A stretch of 64,000 bases of DNA from Vicia villosa (GCF_029867415.1 NC_081185.1:46818766-46882765), one strand, 5' to 3'; positions 1-11,639 are shown, counted from the first letter of the stretch. Notes: generated by a model from the sequence alone, not told the origin. Made by a program: numbers and translations.

Positions 1-1811
1 TTGTTACTAATGGAGAAAATGAAGAAATCATGAAGGGAGTCAGATCTAAGAATAATTATTACCTATGGGAGCCTAAAAATTCCAAGTTTCCTTCTGCTTG
101 TCCCGTGGCCAAAGAAAAAATTGAGGGCAATCATCAAGAAAGAACTATCAAACTAGAGGTTCCCGTTCCCAGAACAAAGAACCAGATGGAAGAAGATGAT
201 GAGTCTGATGATGAGTCTTATATTGAAGAACTCACCATTAGTGAACTTTCTGCTGGATATTAAGAGATGAGTCTACTAAATGGAGAACTGAGCAAAAGAC
301 TGACAGTGTATAAAAATGCTTATGCCCTATTACAAGAAGAAAGAGTAAGTCTCATGATAAACATTGTTGATCTAGAGAAAAAACTACGAAACACAAGATC
401 AAACAAGAAGACAACATTGGATAGTACTCAAGACACAAATATCAGCAAGTCAATCATTCCTATCAAGAAGAAGAGAAAGAAGTTCAATCAAGAGCCTCAA
501 CATCCGGAAAAACACACACCTGTCTCAGCCAAGAGATGCCATTAATGTCGTAAGATAGGTCACTTGAGGTTCTCATGTCCTGAAACTCATACACCTACCA
601 AAAGAAAGATCCCTCCACAGGAAAATCTGGCCAAGATAAAGCCACCTCAGTGGAAGTCATGTGTTGACTCTAAAAACTCAAGTTGTGACAAAAATGAGGA
701 GGAGGCTATAAAGAAAACAAGAAGCTCTAGAAGAAGGAAACCTAGACAAGATAAGAGTCACAAAAAGGACAAGTGCATTCCTGCTACAAGCAAGAACACG
801 ACAATAAAATGGGATGCTGTAGAAGAAGGTGAGACTACTATCTCTGTAGAATATGAAAATGTCAAAACAGATGTCTTAACATCAAAATATGCTGAGAACT
901 CAATTGTGAGCATTAAGACAAATGAAGTCTCTAGAATTGATGAATGCTCATTAGTCAATATCCAAAATGTTCTCCATAGGGAGATTACTATTCGGAACCA
1001 AATCCCAAAAGCTGTTAGAAGATCAAGGAAATCATCTACAACTTCCTGTAATTCTCACAATTTTCACCTAACAAAAACATTGATGAATGCCCTTAATGAC
1101 ATCTAGACTAGAGATATGAAAAGAGAAGTCTATATGTTCAAGGCGAGTACTGTATTGAACTTGGTCCCAAGGAAGCTATCCATTCGTCGTCGATTTCATC
1201 TAAGAGAGGAGCCACTAGAAATAGACCAAGCTTCAAGAATATGGATGGAAAGAGCAAAGGCTTCACAAATCAACCTGAGAACTCAAGAAAGCAAGGAGAG
1301 CATGATCCTTCTTATCACAACTGAAGATGTGAATCTGATGATAGGTATGATTCCTACGAAAAATTTAGACTGGTCTAAATTAAGGTGGATACCCCAAGGT
1401 GTATTTAATTAGAATGTCAAGAGGGATGTCATAACTATGCCCTGCTACATCATTAGGCATCTCTACATCCAAGATTGTGTGGAGGACAAATAGATATCTA
1501 TAAAGAAGTCAACCACTGATCTAGGTGTTGTTAATAAGCTAGATGTGAAAGTTTCCCCAGTTCACAAAAAGATTCTTCAGCATCCATCCCTCTACAACAA
1601 CTCTAGTGTGATCTCAAATTGCTCTTCTCCCACAGAATATGGTTTACAACTCACTCACTTCATTGAGATGTCTCAACAATCTCCGTCCCTCTTGTCCATA
1701 GCGGGGTCTAATCTAACTATGCATACTGAGGTAACTAGTCCTAATAAGACCCTGAATGATGCACAGTTAAAAATGGTGCATATTTTGAAAATTGAGGACT
1801 TAACCAAGGAG
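1..1811 (+). pseudogene. Degenerate Ty1/copia-like gag remnant
   Basis: Short consecutive open stretches (30-263, 267-545, 564-1106, 1116-1412, 1545-1817) are separated by stops and read as one decayed protein. The acidic segment ending in IEELTISELSAGY near 205-260 resembles the linker before the zinc knuckle in legume copia gag proteins. At 532-580 a CCHC knuckle (C-x2-C-x4-H-x4-C) is visible but has an in-frame stop between its first two cysteines. Downstream the protein is lysine/arginine rich and I do not recognise a protease, integrase or reverse transcriptase motif. The fragment stops at 1811, where Ogre LTR sequence begins. The copia assignment rests on the gag linker and knuckle only; the part from 1116 to 1811 could be something else. 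Confidence 0.5.
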
Positions 1812-2491
1812 ACATGAAGTCATCTTTACAGAGAGGTATTTCTACTATTCCACCACAAACATTTGAAGTGACAGAAAAGTTGGGTTCGTTTCATAAGAGA
1901 GGGACCTTACTTGTGTGTGTGCAAGTATGCCAGTCGCGGTCTCTTGAATGAAAGAAATATTTTCAACCAGTTTAGGGAAAGGGAACAAGTCTGGGTGTGT
2001 GTTCCTCAGAGCATGACTTTTAAAATCCTAAATGGGAGAATGTTTGAAATTGAAATGAAAATGTTTGTATTTTTGAATGTGGTGAAATAGGAGAAATATC
2101 TCTCTATAGAGATAAATCATGTCTATCTACTATGTGAAAGATTTGAATTTTTTACTGGCTAGTATGAGGCCCAAGCTTTAGGCTTAAAAGAGTTTTTATT
2201 GACTCTGGGAGATGACTCCACTGGGAATTGACTTTGAATGAAGAAATTTGTGTTCTGTATGAAGCCCAGAATTGTGGCTGACTCTAGTTGGAGAGTGTTT
2301 GTTTTATTTGATTGAAAGATTTATTTAATGTTCTGTATAAAGCCCAGAATTGTGGCTGACTCTACCTAGGGAGACATTGTTTTCTGCCTTGTACAAAGCC
2401 CAAGGTTGTGGCTGACTGCTGAGGAAACAGAGTTTGGAGACTATTGATGACTCTATTTTATGCCTTGTACAAAGCCCAAGGTTGTGGCTGA
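1812..2491 (-). repeat. Distal part of minus-strand Ogre 3' LTR
   Basis: From 1811 to about 2320 this matches 60618-61100 at roughly 95% by eye, and there the same sequence lies next to an Ogre LTR end and primer-binding site. From 2240 to 2490 it holds degenerate direct repeats around a phrase like CCCAGAATTGTGGCTGACTC spaced by about 80-100 bp. The block is cut on its right by the CRM-like insertion and resumes at 11640. On its left it ends against the copia remnant, so the last roughly 600 bp of the LTR are missing here. Confidence 0.6.
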
Positions 2492-3335
2492 CTTAGTGAT
2501 GAGGACATGGAGATACAAGACATAAATGAAGTAATCCAAAGCTTGGGAGGACCTATGAAAAGGGCACGTGCTGTAACACCCCATATTTTCTAATTTTAAT
2601 TTAATCGGAAATTAAATTATTATTTAGAATTATTTGGTATTTTGTTGAATTATTGGAGAATTATGGATTAAGGGCCATTGAGCCGGATGGTGAGATTAGT
2701 AGTATGGGGGTGCTAAGTGAGTAAGCCCATTACTAATTATTTTATGGTTTCATAAAATAAAGGAAATAAGGAAAAAGAGTCAGAACGTGGAAAACGAGAA
2801 GTGGAAGAGAAGAGCTGAGGAACGTAAAGAGGAACCAAAGAGGAAGAGGACCAAAGATCAAGAATTTGGCTAAGGTAAGGGGGGACTCTTCCAATTATCA
2901 TCTCTTATCGTGTTATGAATGATAGGGCATGATTAGGGATATTGTTTGGGTCAATTTGATCATATGTCAGAGTCAGGTTTTGGGATAATTTTAATAGAAG
3001 TGAATAATTGATGAATACCTCTGTGAGTTCTATATAGAATTGTATGTTAATTGATGTTTGTGTTGTGGGTATTGTATCAGTTGTTGTGTTGTTGTGTTCT
3101 TCCATGAACACTGAATCTGAATTATGGGTTTCCAAAAATTGTATAGAAAGTTAGGTTTTAATGTGTAAAACTGACATAGGATAATAGATTGATGAAATTG
3201 GATGAATACCATATGTTAATGTGTGAAAAGATGGTGTTTTAAACCTAAAATCGTAGCCTGTTATGAGTGGAAACGAGTGGAAAACAGACTGGTGCGAAAT
3301 TGCATATTTTTGGAGAAATACTGGTGTTTTGCGTA

Positions 3336-3505
3336 TGGAATTCTGGCATACGCGTATGGGATGAGGCCATACGCGTATGGGTCTGTTGATACTCGTATGG
3401 GAATTTTCAGTGTAAATTTAGTTCTGCTGATTTGCGTATGGGATGACTGATACGCGTATGGGTTTGGGTGATACGCGTATGGGAGGTACCATACGCGTAT
3501 GGGTT
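3336..3505. repeat. Cluster of the palindrome ATACGCGTAT
   Basis: Five exact copies of the self-complementary decamer ATACGCGTAT (3348, 3369, 3450, 3471, 3491) plus diverged forms such as ATACTCGTAT and TTGCGTATGG lie within 170 bp. Spacing is irregular, about 20-80 bp, so it is not a simple tandem repeat. The homologous block in the other solo LTR (47850-48190) has seven exact copies. Confidence 0.85.
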
Positions 3506-4081
3506 CTGTGTGTAAAAATTTTGTTTTATGATTTTCTTCGAAAGTTCAATGATGCGTAACTTTTGATCCGTAACTCCGTTTTAATGCCGTTTTGAGTATG
3601 ATGAACCTTATGAGATAACCTATGAGTTTAAATGATAAAATGAGGTGTAGCTTTCAATTAATTTTGAATTATGAATTTATTGCTTGATGAATGATGTATT
3701 GTACATATATATGATGAGATATGACAATACATGCTATGTTTTAAACATGATTCGTATGATGATTTTGTTTGATTGTGTAATGGAACTCATGATATATTTC
3801 ATGTGATGATATGAGTATGATGTGAATACTTTGTTCGTTTGATGGATGATATATTGTTGACATATGTGATGAGATGTGACAATATAAGACGTGTTGAAAA
3901 CATGATTATGTGATGATTGTTGAGAATTGTACAATGATGATTGACTTGTTTTGGAAGATGTGAATACATGTATATTCTTACTTTTGATGATGATGATTAG
4001 TGTAATACATGTATGTTCTATAATGATGGTAATGATGATTGATTTGTGATGAATGATGTTAATGTATATATGAACATGCTT

Positions 4082-4182
4082 AATAATGATGATGATGATG
4101 ATGATGATGATGAAATGAGTATAGATGATGCTACTCATAGAATGGTGATGATGAAAGTATGTTATATATATATATATATTTG
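4082..4182. repeat. (TGA)n and (TA)n microsatellites
   Basis: A run of about nine GAT/TGA triplets at 4085-4112 and a TATATATATATATA run near 4163-4180, within an AT-rich part of the solo LTR. The long His/Ile-rich minus-strand open frame here is only the translation of these repeats. Confidence 0.8.
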
Positions 4183-5448
4183 CATGCATTCATAAACATT
4201 GATGAGGGCTGAATCCTAGATGATGAGAGGATTCAGTGAAGGGCAGAATTCCCATTGTGTGGAATTTGTGCTGGCAGGGCCGTATCTGGATGATGATAGA
4301 TCGGTCGGTGGATGATTTCCACTGGTGATGTTTGGTACCACATGCATAGAGTCAGTTGCATTCATATGCATGAATTTGATAACATGACTGAATGTATTTC
4401 CTTGTTATGTTTTGGTGTTGTGTGTTTGTTTAGTGATGGATAATCTGGATATAGATGAGTTGGGTGAATAATATAACTATTGATGTACTGTTATTTATAA
4501 TGCAATAATATTTGTTAATTGCGAATGAGACTCACCCTTACACTATATTTTTCAGATTGAGGATAGCGGCTCCGACTCGGTGAGGATTAGCTCATGAGTC
4601 GATATGTTGTTTAGCGTCGGGTCATGCTCTGATAGGTGTAACACAGGGGGAAACGCTGTTTTTGAGTTTATGATAATAACTCATTTTTGTTTAATTTATT
4701 TGAAGATTAATACATTGATGATGTGATGTAATTTGATGATGTTATTCCGCTGTGTCAACATGATATATTATGAAGTATGAGTTATAATGAAATGTTCCTT
4801 AGTGAATGCATGACATATGATCGATGTTGTTTATTTTATTTATGAATTGTGACACTCTTGTGCATGTTACTCTGATTTATGTAATTAATTGCCGCGGGGT
4901 TTAGAAGGGTGTTACACGTGCAAGGAGAGTCAATGGTGCTCTAATACAATTTATGAACAAACCAACGGGAGAAAGGGATCAATTGAAAGGAAATGAGCCA
5001 AGACTTGTCATTTTGATCCAAGCTAATGAAAAGGGCATGTCATGTGGGCTTGCTGCCCCATTTTGATGTTTTTAATCAATTATGTTGTAATAAAATGTGT
5101 TATGGCCCAACTAGTCAAAGTTTGGCCCAAAACACTTGTTTTTACTTTTTTTTTGTGCTTTTAAACATTCTAAAGCTCTTAAAGCTTAGAATTTTCGTGA
5201 TCTTTTTATTTATAATTAAATAATGGACTTAAGAAATCAAGAGGTCAATATTTTAATGAAGGAGAAATAGGAAGGTGGGATGCATTAATCAAAGTGGCTA
5301 TAAATTGCTATTATTCATGAAGGCAATTAGTATCCACTTTCTCCACTACCTTTAAGTGTGTGACCTTTCTTTTCCAAATCATTATTGATTAGTTAGTGGG
5401 ATGAAGTTGTAGAATTTCTTGAGTTATTATTGTAAGCTACCATTTACC

Positions 5449-5456
5449 TATAAATA
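5449..5456 (+). promoter_or_regulatory. Putative TATA box of the CRM-like LTR
   Basis: TATAAATA in the LTR, at the same place as 11265-11272 in the 3' LTR. It is the best TATA match in the LTR and lies about 370 bp before the LTR end, a plausible U3/R position. Confidence 0.5.
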
Positions 5457-5822
5457 TGGAGCTAAATATGATTGAAAGGCAAGTTGAATTTTGTTAAACA
5501 CTTTGTGTGATTTTGAGAGCTTTGCTCCTTTGGATCTGGATTGGTCCATATTTTGATCTTATCAAGAAACCAAGTTTCTTGTGGTGATCTTCACTAAGGC
5601 TTATCATCCTTTCTTTTGATAGAAAGAGTGTGGCGCCTCATTTCTATCCCTTTCCATCAATTTCTTTCTAAAACTTTCGTTGTTTCAATTCTGCCCAAAA
5701 GCAAATATTACTTGTAATTTCGTTTTTTTTTCTATTCTAAATTATCCTCATAAATCACAAGTTCCATAACTATAACAAAGTATGAGAAAAATGGCTGCTT
5801 TACAAATCGGTTAGCCATCAAG

Positions 5823-5837
5823 TGGTATCAAGAGCAC
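5823..5837 (+). other. Primer-binding site, tRNA-iMet type
   Basis: TGGTATCAAGAGCAC starts two bases after the LTR end at 5820. Plant chromoviruses prime from initiator tRNA-Met with TGGTATCAGAGC; this copy has one extra A inside the match. Confidence 0.85.
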
Positions 5838-6288
5838 AGTTCGTATAAGACCATTTCTTTTTGTAAATTTCAATATTGTTCTTATTATATTGTATTGAAT
5901 CATATATATAAAAAAAACAAAAAAAAAATTCGAAAAAATAATCAAAAAAAAAAAGTCGAGAAAAAAACAAAAAAGAAGTACTCTAGTCTTATTTGAGCTT
6001 GTGATTATTCTTATAGTTTTATTTGCTGCCACACTCTACTTTAGCTTGTTTTTTTTTTCCTTTGTCTAAATTTCTCCCTTATTTCCTTGTTTTTTTTCAT
6101 TTCCTTTATTTCCAGCCTCTTAAGTATTTATCATTTGAAATTTGTTTTCTTGTATGATTGAATTTGGTTTCTTTAAAGAACTAAAAAGAGCAATTGAGTG
6201 GAAAAAGGCAAGAGTGTTCATTTCAAAAAAATCCAAATTTGAGTGTAAACACGTGAGGATTATTGTTGTTTTTATTTTGTGACTAACC
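5838..6288 (+). other. CRM-like 5' leader, no gene
   Basis: Untranslated leader between PBS and gag. It is T- and A-rich, with homopolymer runs at 5911-5970 and 6050-6100. No conserved motif recognised. Confidence 0.6.
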
Positions 6289-7905
6289 ATGTCAGGTGGT
6301 GATGGTAGCCCTCGTCGAATAAAATCTAATAGACTATTATTGGAAGCTCTCACAGCTAAAACGAGAGAGATGATGATAGAACAAACGGAGGCAATTCATG
6401 TGAGGATTAATCAATTAGAAAACCAACAAAATAATACTGATGAGGAGCAAAGAGCAAGGAGAAGGAGGATGGGTAGGCCTAGAGAGGAAAGATTGAGTGG
6501 TATAAAAATTAAACTTCCAACCTTTCAAGGGAAAAATGATCCAGAGGCTTATTTAGAGTGGGAAACAAAAATCGAACAAGTTTTTGCTTGTAACACTTAT
6601 AGTAATGTTCAAAAAGTGCAGGTTGCTGCCCTTGAATTTATAGAATATGCCTTGGTGTGGTGGGATCAAACTGTCAAAGACAAGAGAAGATATGATGAAC
6701 CAGCCATTGACACTTGGGAGGAGATGAAAAGAATTATGAGAAGAAGATTTGTTCCTTCCTATTACCATAAGGACTTGCATAATAAATTACACCGGCTCAC
6801 TCAAGGTTCTTAAAGTGTTGATGAATATTACAAAGAGATGGAGGTTGCAAAGATAAGAGCAAATGTGGAGGAAGATAACGAAGCAACAATGGCAAGATTT
6901 CTTCATGGCCTAAATCGTGACATAAGTGACATAGTGGAGCTGCATCATTATGTGGAAGTAGGTGATTTGGTGCATCAAGCTATCAAGGTAGAACAACAGC
7001 TCAAGAGAAAGGGTCTAGGAAGGAGAAGCACAACTACTTTCAATTCTCAAAGTTGGAAGGACAAAACAAAGAAGGACGGTGCTTCATCATCCAAGGAAGC
7101 CACTGTTGAAAAAAAAGGTAAAACTATTACCCCAACTTCAAGTGTTTCAACTAACAAAAATGTTAAGTGTTTCAAGTGTCAAGGCCAAGGACACATTGCA
7201 TCTCAATGTCCAACAAAGAGAACAATGCTTATGGAAGAAAATGAAGAAACTGTTGAAGAGGAGGATGATGATTATGAAGAGGAGTTTGAAGAAGATGAAG
7301 AAGAAATACCTAGTGGAGATTTACTCATGGTGAGAAGATTGTTAGGAAATCAAATCAAAGAGGCGGATACAAGTCAAAGAGAAAACCTTTTTCATACAAG
7401 ATGCCTTGTGCAAGGAAAGGTTTGTTCTTTAATTATTGATGGAGGAAGCTGTACAATTGTTGCTAGTACCCGTTTGGTTTCTAAACTAAATTTGGAAACA
7501 AAACCTCACCCAAAGCCGTACAAACTCCAATGGCTTAATGAAAGTGTAGAAATGCTTGTTAATAAACAAGTTGAGGTCTGTTTTAAAATTGGAAAATATG
7601 AGGATGTAGTGTTATGTGATGTAGTACCGATGGAAGCTAGTCATTTGTTATTAGGTAGGCCTTGGCAATTTGATAGAAAAGCCAGTCATGATGGGTACTC
7701 CAATAAGTACTCTTTTATGTATCATGGTCAAAAGATCAATCTTGTACCATTAAATCCTTGTGAGGTGAGAGAAGATCAAAAGAAAATGAGAGAAAAAATG
7801 ATCAAGAAAGAAAAGAAAAAGAAAAAGAAAAGAATGAAAAAGAAAAAGAAAAAGAATAGAATGAAAAGAAAAAGAATGATAAAAAAGAAAAGAAACAAAG
7901 TTTAA
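6289..7905 (+). pseudogene. CRM-like gag and protease, one internal stop
   Basis: Gag starts at ATG 6289 and runs to a TAA at 6811, then continues in the same frame (next ATG 6838) to 7905. The capsid-like region ([18 protein letters not shown], then WWDQ, then RRFVPSYY) is typical of chromoviral Retrotrans_gag. A CCHC knuckle CFKCQGQGHIASQC is encoded at 7165-7210, followed by a long acidic tract. The aspartic protease follows, with active site IIDGGS near 7433 and the flap-end motif LLGRPW near 7650. The frame ends in a lysine-rich stretch from a purine repeat, where the link to RT is broken. In life the product would be the structural shell and the polyprotein protease. The stop makes this copy non-functional unless read through. 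Confidence 0.85.
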
Positions 7906-7912
7906 TTGCAAA
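7784..7912 (+). repeat. Purine (GAAAA/GAAAG) tract between protease and RT
   Basis: About 125 bases are almost purely A and G on the plus strand and encode mainly lysine, with arginine, methionine and glutamate. The coding frame is lost in or just after this tract (stop at 7905, RT frame opens at 7923), which suggests slippage expansion destroyed the PR-RT junction. Confidence 0.7.
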
Positions 7913-7922
7913 AAAAAGAGAT

Positions 7923-10884
7923 GTGAAGAAAGAAATTGTGTCACACCAGCCCTTATACTTGCTCTTTTGCAAGGAGGTGCCTTTACTAACCACTGTTTCT
8001 AATGAAAACAAATTGCCAAGTTGTGTTGAGTCTCTTTTGCAGGAGTTTAAAGAACTGTTTCCAAAAGAGGTGCCAAGTGGATTACCACCCAAAAGAGGAA
8101 TTGAACATCATATTGATCTCAATCTAGGAGCATCTTTGCCTAATAGGCCAGCATATAGAAGCAATCCACAACAAACTCATGAGATACAAAGACAAGTTGC
8201 TGAATTGATAAGTAAAGGATGGGTAAGAGAAAGTTTAAGTCCTTGTGCTGTACATGTTATTCTAGTCCCTAAAAAGGATGGTAGTTGGAGGATGTGCACT
8301 GATTGCAGGGCGATTAATAATATTACCATCAAATATAGGCATCCCATTCCTAGACTAGATGATTTGCTTGATGAATTGTTTGGTGCATGCTTATTTTCTA
8401 AAATTGATTTGAAAAGTGGATATCACCAAATTAGAATAAGGGAAGGGGATGAATGGAAAACTGCTTTTAAAACAAAATTTGGTTTGTATGAGTGGATGGT
8501 TATGCCTTTTGGGTTAACTAATGCACCTAGTAATTTCATGAGATTAATGAACCATGTGTTGAGGGAATTTTTGGGTAAGATTGTTGTTGTGTATTTTGAT
8601 GATATTTTGATTTATAGCAAGAACATAGATGATCATTGCATTCATTTAAGGGCTGTTTTGAAAGTGCTAAGACAAGAGAACTTGTATGCCAACCTAGAAA
8701 AATGTGTTTTTTGCACCCATCATGTGATTTTCTTAGATTTTATTGTGAGCTCTAAAGGGGTCCATGTTGACGAGAAAAAGGTGAAAGCCATTTGAGAGTG
8801 GCCTCCTCCCAAAAATGTAAGTGAGGTAAGAAGCTTCCATGGTTTGGCTAGTTTTTATAGGAGGTTTGTGAAAGACTTTAGTACCTTGGCAGCACCTCTC
8901 GATGAAATTGTTAAAAAGGATGTTGGTTTTAAATGGGGTGAAAAACAAGAGCAAGCATTTGCTGCCCTAAAAGAAAAGCTCACCCAAGCACCTATTCTTG
9001 CCTTGCCTAATTTTTCTAAATCTTTTGAAATTGAATGTGATGCATCTAATGTGGGAATTGGAGTTGTTTTGTTGCAGGAAGGTCATCCAATTGCTTATTT
9101 TAGTGAAAAGCTAAAGGGAGCTACCCTCAATTATTCAACTTATGATAAGGAATTGTATTCCTTGTTGAGAGCTCTACAAACTTGGCAACATTACTTGCTG
9201 CCCAAAGAATTTGTCATTCATAGTGATCATGAATCCTTGAAACATTTTAAGGGACAAGGTAAGTTAAATAAGAGACATGCCAAGTGGGTTGAATTTCTTG
9301 AACAATTTCCCTATGTAATCAAGCATAAGAAAGGTAAATTAAATGTTGTGGCAGATGCACTCTCCAGAAGACATGTCTTGATTTCTACTCTTGAAACTAA
9401 AGTGTTCGGTCTTGAGCATATTAAGGATTTGTATGGAAGTGATTCTGAATTTTCTTCTAAATTTTTCTCTTGTGAGCATGCTGCCCAAAATGGATACTTT
9501 AGGCACAATGGCTATTTGTTAAAGGAAAAAAGACTATGTGTTCCCAAAGGATCCATTAGAGAAACACTTGTGATAGAAGCACATGAGGGTGGATTAATTG
9601 GGCATTTTGGGGTTTTTAAGACCTTAGATTTATTGCAAGAACATTTGTATTGGCCTCACATGAAAGTTGATGTGCAAAAGTTTTGTGAAAAATGTATTGT
9701 TTGTAAAAAGGCAAAATCTAAGGTGATGCCTCATGGACTTTACACTCCTTTTCCTACCCCTGAATTTCCTTGGATTGACATCTCTATGGACTTTGTTTTA
9801 GGGCTGCCTAGAACAAAGAATGGAAAAGATTCTATTTTTGTGGTTGTTGACAGGTTTTCAAAGATGGCATATTTTATACCTTGCAGGAAAGTAGATGATG
9901 CTTGTCATGTTGCTGATCTCTTCTTCAAAGAAGTGGTACGCCTTCATGGGCTGCCAAGGAGCATTGTTTCAGATAGGGACACTAAGTTCCTAAGTCACTT
10001 TTGGAGGACTTTGTGGGGGTAAAGTGGGTACTAAATTACTTTTTTCCACAACTTGTCATCCTCAAACGGATGGACAAACAGAAGTAGTCAATAGAACTTT
10101 TTTTACTCTTCTTAGGGTCGTTCTTAAAAAGAATTTAAAAATGTGGGAAGAATGGTTGCCTCATGTGGAGTTTGCTTATAATAGGGTTGTTCATAGCACT
10201 ACAAAGTTTTCACCTTTTGAAATTGTGTATGGATTTAATCCATTAACACCTCTTGATTTATTGCCATTGCCTAACATTTCTCTTTTGAAACATAAGGATG
10301 GAAAAGCTAAGGCTGACTTTGTAAAGAAATTACATGAGCAAGTTAGAATACAAATTGAAAAGAAAAATGAAAGCTATGCTAAATATGCAAATAAGGGAAG
10401 AAAGAAAGTGGTGTTCGAACCTGGAGACTGGGTTTGGGTTCATATTAGGAAGGAAAGGTTTCCATTGCAAAGAAAGTCCAAATTACAGCCAAGGGGAGAT
10501 GAGCCATTTCAAGTGCTTTCCAAGATAAATGATAATGCCTACAAGATTGAACTTCCGGGTGAGTATGGTGTAAGTGCCACTTTCAATGTTTATGATTTAT
10601 CTCCTTTTGATGTAGGTGATGATGAGGTTAATTCGAGGTCGAATTCTCTTCAAGAGGGAGGGGATGATGAGAACATGGAGATACAAGACATAAATGAAGT
10701 AATCCAAAGCTTAGGAGGACCTATGACAAGGGCACGTGCAAGGAGAGTCAATGGTGCTCTAATACAATTTATGAACAAACCAACGGGAGAAAGGGATCAA
10801 TTGAAAGGAAATAAGCCAAGACTTGTCATTTTGATCCAAGCTAATGAAGAGGGCATGTCATGTGGGCTTGCTGCCCCATTTTGA
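7923..10884 (+). pseudogene. CRM-like RT, RNase H and integrase, one stop and one frameshift
   Basis: RT occupies 7923-8795 with the catalytic [10 protein letters not shown] box near 8595. TGA at 8793 interrupts the connection and fits CGA-to-TGA decay. From 8800 the frame continues through RNase H ([13 protein letters not shown] near 9040, DALSRR near 9355) into integrase. The HHCC finger is seen as H-x8-H near 9580 and CEKCIVC near 9690. The catalytic triad is present: D in ISMDFV (9783), D in SDRDTKF (9970), E in DGQTEVV (10085). A run of five G near 10016 shifts the frame at LWG and a stop follows at 10021. The C-terminal tail (PMTRARARR near 10720) is encoded inside the 3' LTR and ends at 10884, where a CR-type targeting motif would lie in CRM elements. 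Confidence 0.85.
10651..10664 (+). other. Polypurine tract of the CRM-like element
   Basis: CAAGAGGGAGGGGA directly precedes the 3' LTR start TGATGAGAAC and is the expected plus-strand primer site. It lies within the integrase tail coding sequence. Confidence 0.75.
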
Positions 10885-11634
10885 TGTTTTTAATCAATTA
10901 TGTTGTAATAAAATGTGTTATGGCCCAACTAGTCAAAGTTTGGCCCAAAACACTTGTTTTTACTTTTTTTGTGTTTTTAAACATTCTAAAGCTCTTAAAG
11001 CTTAGAATTTTCGTGATCTTTGTATTTATAATTAAATAATGGACTCAAGAAATCAAGAGGTCAATATTTTAATGAAGGAGAAATAGGAAGGTGGGATGCA
11101 TTAATCAAAGTGGCTATAAATTGCTATTATTCATGAAGGCAATTAGTATCCACTTTCTCCACTACCTTTAAGTGTGTGACCTTTCTTTTCCAAATCATTA
11201 TTGATTAGTTAGTGGGCTGAAGTTGTAGAATTTCTTGAGTTATTATTGTAAGCTACCATTTACCTATAAATAGGGAGCTAAATATGAATGAAAGGCAAGT
11301 TGAATTTTGTTAAACACTTTGTGTGATTTTGAGAGCTTTGCTCCTTTGGTTCTGGATTGGACCATATTTTGATCTTATCAAGAAACCAAGTTTCTTGTGG
11401 TGATCTTCACTAAGGCTTATCATCCTTTCTTTTCATAGAAAGAGTGTGGCGCCTCATTTCTATCCCTTTCCATCAATTTCTTTCTAAAACTTTCGTTGTT
11501 TCAATTCTGCCCAAAAGCAAATATTACTTGTAATTTCGTTTTTTTCTATTCTAAATTATCATCATAAATCACAAGTTCCATAACTATAACAAAGTATGAG
11601 AAAAATGGCTGCTTTACAAATCGGTTAGCCATCA
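10665..11634 (+). repeat. CRM-like 3' LTR (970 bp)
   Basis: Begins TGATGAGAAC, ends GGTTAGCCATCA, followed by the target duplication CTTAG. It encodes the polyprotein C-terminus to 10884, has TATAAATA at 11265-11272, and is uninterrupted, so it gives the true LTR length. Confidence 0.92.
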
Positions 11635-11639
11635 CTTAG

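Larger units (their letters stand above)
2572..4916 (+). mobile_element. Solo LTR (Tekay-like, TGTAACACC...GGTGTTACA)
   Basis: Inserted in the CRM-like 5' LTR with a perfect 5-bp duplication CGTGC (2567-2571 and 4917-4921). It begins TGTAACACCCC and ends GGGTGTTACA and has no coding capacity, PBS or PPT, so it is a solo LTR left by LTR-LTR recombination. A second, shorter copy in the opposite orientation lies at 46854-48822. Internal landmarks shared by both are a GTAAGGGG donor-like site near the 5' end, a block of ATACGCGTAT palindromes, a TGA/TCA-rich tract and a 3' part with GCGGCTCCGACTCGG. The termini are those usual for Tekay chromoviruses; the lineage is inferred from them alone. Confidence 0.85.
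2497..5820 (+). repeat. CRM-like 5' LTR, interrupted by a solo LTR
   Basis: About 975 bp of LTR sequence plus a 2.35-kb insertion at 2572-4916. It starts TGATGAGGAC and ends GGTTAGCCATCA, matching 10665-11634. The first bases encode the C-terminal tail of the polyprotein in the 3' copy. A TATAAATA box lies at 5449-5456, and the region around 5640-5720 is pyrimidine rich. Confidence 0.9.
2492..11639 (+). mobile_element. CRM-like Ty3/gypsy chromovirus, both LTRs and TSD present
   Basis: A complete-ended LTR retrotransposon. The 5-bp target duplication CTTAG lies at 2492-2496 and 11635-11639. LTRs begin TGATGAG and end GCCATCA, and the PBS at 5823 matches initiator tRNA-Met. Order is gag, protease, RT, RNase H, integrase, as in chromoviruses. 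The reading frame runs into the 3' LTR, which together with the TGATG...CATCA termini fits the CRM (centromeric) lineage; Reina or another chromovirus is the alternative. Hand comparison of the LTRs gives about 15 substitutions in about 970 bp, so insertion was fairly recent, yet the coding region carries a gag stop, a break before RT, a stop after RT and a frameshift in integrase. It sits inside a minus-strand Ogre LTR. Confidence 0.88.

Noticed and set aside
3336..3505. ATACGCGTAT block as a satellite
   Set aside because: Spacing is irregular and confined to one LTR family.
3734..4189. Long minus-strand ORF rich in His, Ile and Ser
   Set aside because: Translation of TGA/CAT triplet repeats and an AT-rich LTR; no domain.
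7750..8092. Phe/Ser-rich minus-strand ORFs
   Set aside because: Reverse complement of the lysine-coding purine tract of the CRM-like element.
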